Translations under genes and position numbers: made by a program
Part shown: piece after piece, positions 32,331-35,473 of the stretch
Layout of the letters: each line of letters begins with the position of its first letter
How positions within the stretch are numbered: the stretch's first letter is position 1
Notes under the pieces: generated by a model
The model's input: only the letters and a program-made list of their open reading frames with translations
Told to the model about the DNA's origin: nothing
The model's database searches: none
DNA from: Hyaloperonospora brassicae
Lineage: Eukaryota > Oomycota > Peronosporomycetes > Peronosporales > Peronosporaceae
Direction: 5' to 3'
Length of the DNA stretch: 35,473 nt
NCBI GenBank assembly: GCA_947650285.1
Contig: CANTFL010001085.1
Span: 1 to 35,473, forward strand

Positions 32331-32960
32331 ACATCAAGTGTCGACGAATGTACTCCATCAGTCGATGGCCGGCGCAGCCGTTTGTACAAAGTCACATTGG
32401 GACACGCAGTCGTTCCATCTGCAGACACGTTCTGTTCGAACGCACGCGACATTGCGTCCCATTGTCTTGTCCTTGCCGTCAAAGCACTCATTCGCTTGCG
32501 ACTTCGACTGTGGGTCGTCCATGTCTGTCTGGCGTGAGACAGTACGCGAGACCGTCTGTTCACTACGTACACGGCAACAGACAGAATCGACGACTGCCGT
32601 CACACCGGAGTGCCACATCTTTGATCGGATTCAGATCGACGCTCTCAAGTGTGAACGTACTGAAGGCTTGTGCGACCTCGTACCCATTCATTCTCATCGT
32701 CAAGTCGTTGTTAGCGCTAGTGTTCGTCCCAGTTCCACCTCGTCAACAGTTAGCTATCTGGCTAAGGTGGTTGGTTGGTCGACGCAGACTCTGCGTGTTG
32801 GAACGGAACCGAGTTCCAACGCCGAGTTCGGTGGACGTACGTGTTGGTGATGTTTCAATATGCGATATACTCCGTTGACATGTTTGGCTGCTCGTTCACT
32901 TGGCAGCATGTTTGGACCTGTGTGGATGGAACACGAATCAGTCCGCGCCAAGAGCTGCAG
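32330..32960 (-). pseudogene. Possible Tc1/mariner transposase relic (right arm)
   Basis: Mirror of 18040-18680. The motif reads DLNPIKDV on the minus strand, with Lys in place of the acidic residue, and frames are broken. Confidence 0.35.
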
Positions 32961-33097
32961 CTGGGAGCGTGCTGCAAACGGTTGCTTTGCGTCGGTCGTC
33001 AACGTGGTGACGTTGCAGGTTGTGGACACGTGACGAGGTAGTGGAGTCAAGACGCGGTCGTTGTCCCTTTCGAGCGTTCGTGGTCATGAGGGTGTCG

Positions 33098-33231
<134 letters not shown>

Positions 33232-34321
33232 CATCGACAGCTGCCGTGGAGAATGCTCAACTTGTGCTGGGACCGAACTGAAGAGACACTGCAATGACAC
33301 GCGACGGCGTCCACTCTGCGCAAGAAGAGACGCTGTCGACGTTGCGAGTTCCACTGACCAGTAGTCGAGTCCATTGCTTTGCTCACATGGCAATGGACTG
33401 CGCTTGAAGCCGTGGCAAAGACCAGTTGAGCCTCCCACGTCGCGAACAGCACAGCCATTCACGCATCCAAAGAACGGCTACCGCCAGGTCGTCCTTGTGC
33501 GAGAGAAGTAGCACTGCAGGATGCGGTCCCGCGGGGCTACTTGGTCAGCGAGGGTGTGGCCCAGTGATTGACGAGGCTAAAACGCTGCGCTTGTCGCGAA
33601 CTAGTGCCCCATCGTGCTGTCTAGCGGTAGCCATCATAGGGCGGTCATAGCTGCAAAGGTGCTCACGCTCCTTGACAATCTCTGTCCTATTGTCACGCGA
33701 TAGTAAGGACACTGCGTCGTGGACTAACTGTCACGTGACAACAGGACAGGCGTTTGTCAAGGAGTGTGCGCGTGTTTGTTCGATTTGACTGCCACATGAT
33801 GTGATGGCTTCTCCAAACGGACCTCTCTGTGCAGTCTGAACCTCTGCAGAAGTAGATGACGCGATCCCAGCGACAAGCGTCTCGGTCAATTGCGACGAGC
33901 TGCGGCAGTCGTCGATCTCGACTTCCTGGTCACTCACTGCCAGCCAAGTTTGAGGGGCACGTTGACAGCGTGTGGGCGCCATGAGCTTCTCGTTTAGGGA
34001 GAGAGATATACAGCTGCGTAGCAAGCAGTCGCTTGGTTTACGATACGCTGCTGCTACTACGTATGGCGATACCTTTGCGTGGCTGTAGTTCTGCTTCGTC
34101 GAAGCTCAGCGTCAACGAGTCGGACCTGCTCTCGCCCAGCGCTGCAGACGACAGGACAGACGCCATCCTTTGTGTCACTGACAAGACGACGTAAACCACG
34201 AGCACAAAACAAAACAACGAGAGGCAAAAGATCGATTGATGAACGGGATGCCAACCAACGAATGGCCGGCGCTACTGAACGTGCTCGGCACATCGTGTGC
34301 AACGTCGACGACACGAATGGC

Positions 34322-34759
34322 TCATCGATTCAGTCTCCACCGACTAGTTGCCATTTTCCATCTTTTTTTGTAAGACCCTCCCTTGATGCTCGCAACCTCC
34401 TGCTTGTACTTCGCCTTGTTTTTCAAGGTGGCAGTTTCCTTACGCAGTCTCGGGCCCCCCTTGTTGAAAAGGCGAAGCAACTTCCTTATAGCACTGGTTA
34501 CTAAAGCGCCCAGGCTTCCAAACGCTTCCGGAAGGAATCTCGCTTCCTCGTTCTGGGCACTGAGGACAGCAGTGGGCGGCCGGTCCGGTCGCACGTGATG
34601 ACGGCCTTCGCCCAGCCCCGAGACTTTGCCTTCGCGATGGTCAGGACCAAGTGGGGCAATCTGCGACGCTCCGGATGGCTCCGCAACGGACGCAGCAGTC
34701 GATGGCGTCGAAACGAGTGCGAACGCTACTGCGAGCGCAGCGGCAAAGATGAAGCGCAT
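34322..34759 (-). CDS. Secreted EER-type effector candidate, right-arm allele
   Basis: 145 aa, starting at the ATG at 34759 with the same signal peptide and leader as the left-arm gene (two residue differences in the first 72: A20S and L61P). After NEE the sequence changes completely: ARFLPEAFGSLGALV, then a basic helical region with LLRLFNK and KNKAKYKQEVA, ending WRLNR. Nucleotide identity stops at 34545 (TCCTCG on the plus strand) and resumes at the stop codon (34322-34324). The module is 220 nt, against 217 nt in the left arm, so the frame is kept. A short Lys-rich patch (KNKAKYKQEVA here, DKAKLKADVA in the left arm) may be aligned, so the modules could be very distant homologues. Open and intact, with no intron. 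Confidence 0.7.
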   Translation of the reverse strand: MRFIFAAALAVAFALVSTPSTAASVAEPSGASQIAPLGPDHREGKVSGLGEGRHHVRPDRPPTAVLSAQNEEARFLPEAFGSLGALVTSAIRKLLRLFNKGGPRLRKETATLKNKAKYKQEVASIKGGSYKKRWKMATSRWRLNR

Positions 34760-34945
34760 GGTCGTCACGGCGGGACTTGGGACTTGTTCGCTCGGAGGCA
34801 GATCGAGGAATGGTCAGTGAGCGAGGGCTTCGACCGTCGGCCACGACCTCTGGCGCGCGCCTCGCCACCACTGGGCGACTTTGCATCTGATCGCGTCGCC
34901 CAGAGCCAGAGCCAGCGCGAAGCAGACGACGACACGGGGCACGCA

Positions 34946-34975
34946 GCTGAGCTGAGCTGAGCTGAGCTGAGCTGA
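34946..34975 (-). repeat. Pentanucleotide (GCTGA)6
   Basis: Six copies; seven in the left arm. Confidence 0.9.
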
Positions 34976-35003
34976 TCCCCGTCACGCGCTGGTTTTACCA
35001 GCT

Positions 35004-35468
35004 TCAATGCAAATCGACCGGCGACAGTGGCAGAGACCGTTCGCTAACGGGGACTTTCGCACTGGAAGAAGAGAGGAACCAGTTTGGCGGCGGCTCAGAC
35101 GTGACTACCACCACGAAAGCCGTGGGCGCCGACTGTCGATAGCGGTCGCCATCGGTGGAGGACACAACACATTTGTTTGCTGTTGCGGTGACGGTCTCTT
35201 GTGCAGACGAGAGCTGGGGGTCCTCCGTCGTGACTTCCCTGTAGGCACCCACCGGCTTCAGGCCGACCGAACCCTTGACTACCATGTCGACCCCGCGCAG
35301 CCTGACCGGTGCTGCTATGTCGCCGGGTGGCGCCAGATGTCGCCTGGCCCTCGCACTGGGCGGGCCACGGAACAGACAGCGGAGCCGCATCCACAGCTGC
35401 CGCCCGTCCGCCGCCACCCGTTTGACCCGCCGAGGAAACAATTTCAGCCACTCGTATCTCGCGCTCAT
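35004..35468 (-). CDS. Conserved unknown 154-aa ORF (intact in right arm)
   Basis: Open from ATG at 35468 to a TGA at 35004. The N-terminal half is basic (LKLFPRRVKRVAADGRQLW), and the second half Ser/Thr/Val rich (TAFVVVVTSEPPPNWF, KVPVSERSLPL). No signal peptide, membrane segment or known motif is visible. The left-arm copy has one extra base near 15290-15303 that splits the frame, so either that copy is broken or the open frame here is fortuitous. A CAG directly precedes the ATG, so it could also be an internal exon of a gene extending past the window. Confidence 0.4.
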   Translation of the reverse strand: MSARYEWLKLFPRRVKRVAADGRQLWMRLRCLFRGPPSARARRHLAPPGDIAAPVRLRGVDMVVKGSVGLKPVGAYREVTTEDPQLSSAQETVTATANKCVVSSTDGDRYRQSAPTAFVVVVTSEPPPNWFLSSSSAKVPVSERSLPLSPVDLH

Positions 35469-35473
35469 CTGTT

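Overview
The window looks like nuclear DNA of a plant-associated oomycete (Peronosporales, Phytophthora or downy-mildew type). This rests on three things: secreted proteins with RXLR/EER-like N-terminal motifs, short introns (about 80-190 bp) with GTRNGY-type donors in compact conserved genes, and a sharp change from a gene-dense conserved block to a repeat-rich, gene-poor block with effectors. The species cannot be fixed from the sequence.

Layout. 1-124 is the end of a probable LTR element; 125-2200 has no convincing gene. 2.2-11.3 kb is a conserved block: an RRP15-like ribosome biogenesis protein (+), a very large TPR/J-domain co-chaperone with an acidic and FG-motif N-terminal half (+, three exons), a PTPMT1-like dual-specificity phosphatase (-) with a 41-bp tandem repeat just upstream of its start, and an MRG15/Eaf3-like chromodomain protein (-, three exons). 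From 11.3 kb to the end the window is mostly noncoding or decayed, with a few secreted-protein genes: a degenerate RXLR effector (+, 12.6 kb), a GH5-like secreted protein with an EGF-like Cys-rich tail (-, 20.8-22.5 kb) whose catalytic nucleophile position appears lost, a second RXLR-EER effector (-, 27.3-28.0 kb) paralogous to the first, and a broken secreted-protein gene (30.24 kb).

The dominant structure is a very large inverted repeat. About 15042-20234 and 30765-35473 are near-identical in opposite orientation around a 10.5-kb spacer; the right arm runs off the window. Each arm carries the same small secreted EER-type gene. Its signal peptide and leader are almost identical in both arms, but its C-terminal module is replaced in frame exactly between the EER region and the stop codon, with near-identity resuming at the stop. 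The arms also differ by a ~575-bp segment, a strongly expanded GTT tract on one side, and a frameshift in a second conserved ORF.

The housekeeping genes (ribosome assembly, protein folding, lipid or protein dephosphorylation, chromatin) show no operon-like logic. The secreted genes fit a host-interaction role by family knowledge, but no function is shown by the sequence itself. A stretch at about 26.75-27.13 kb has the texture of poor-quality sequence and should not be interpreted biologically.
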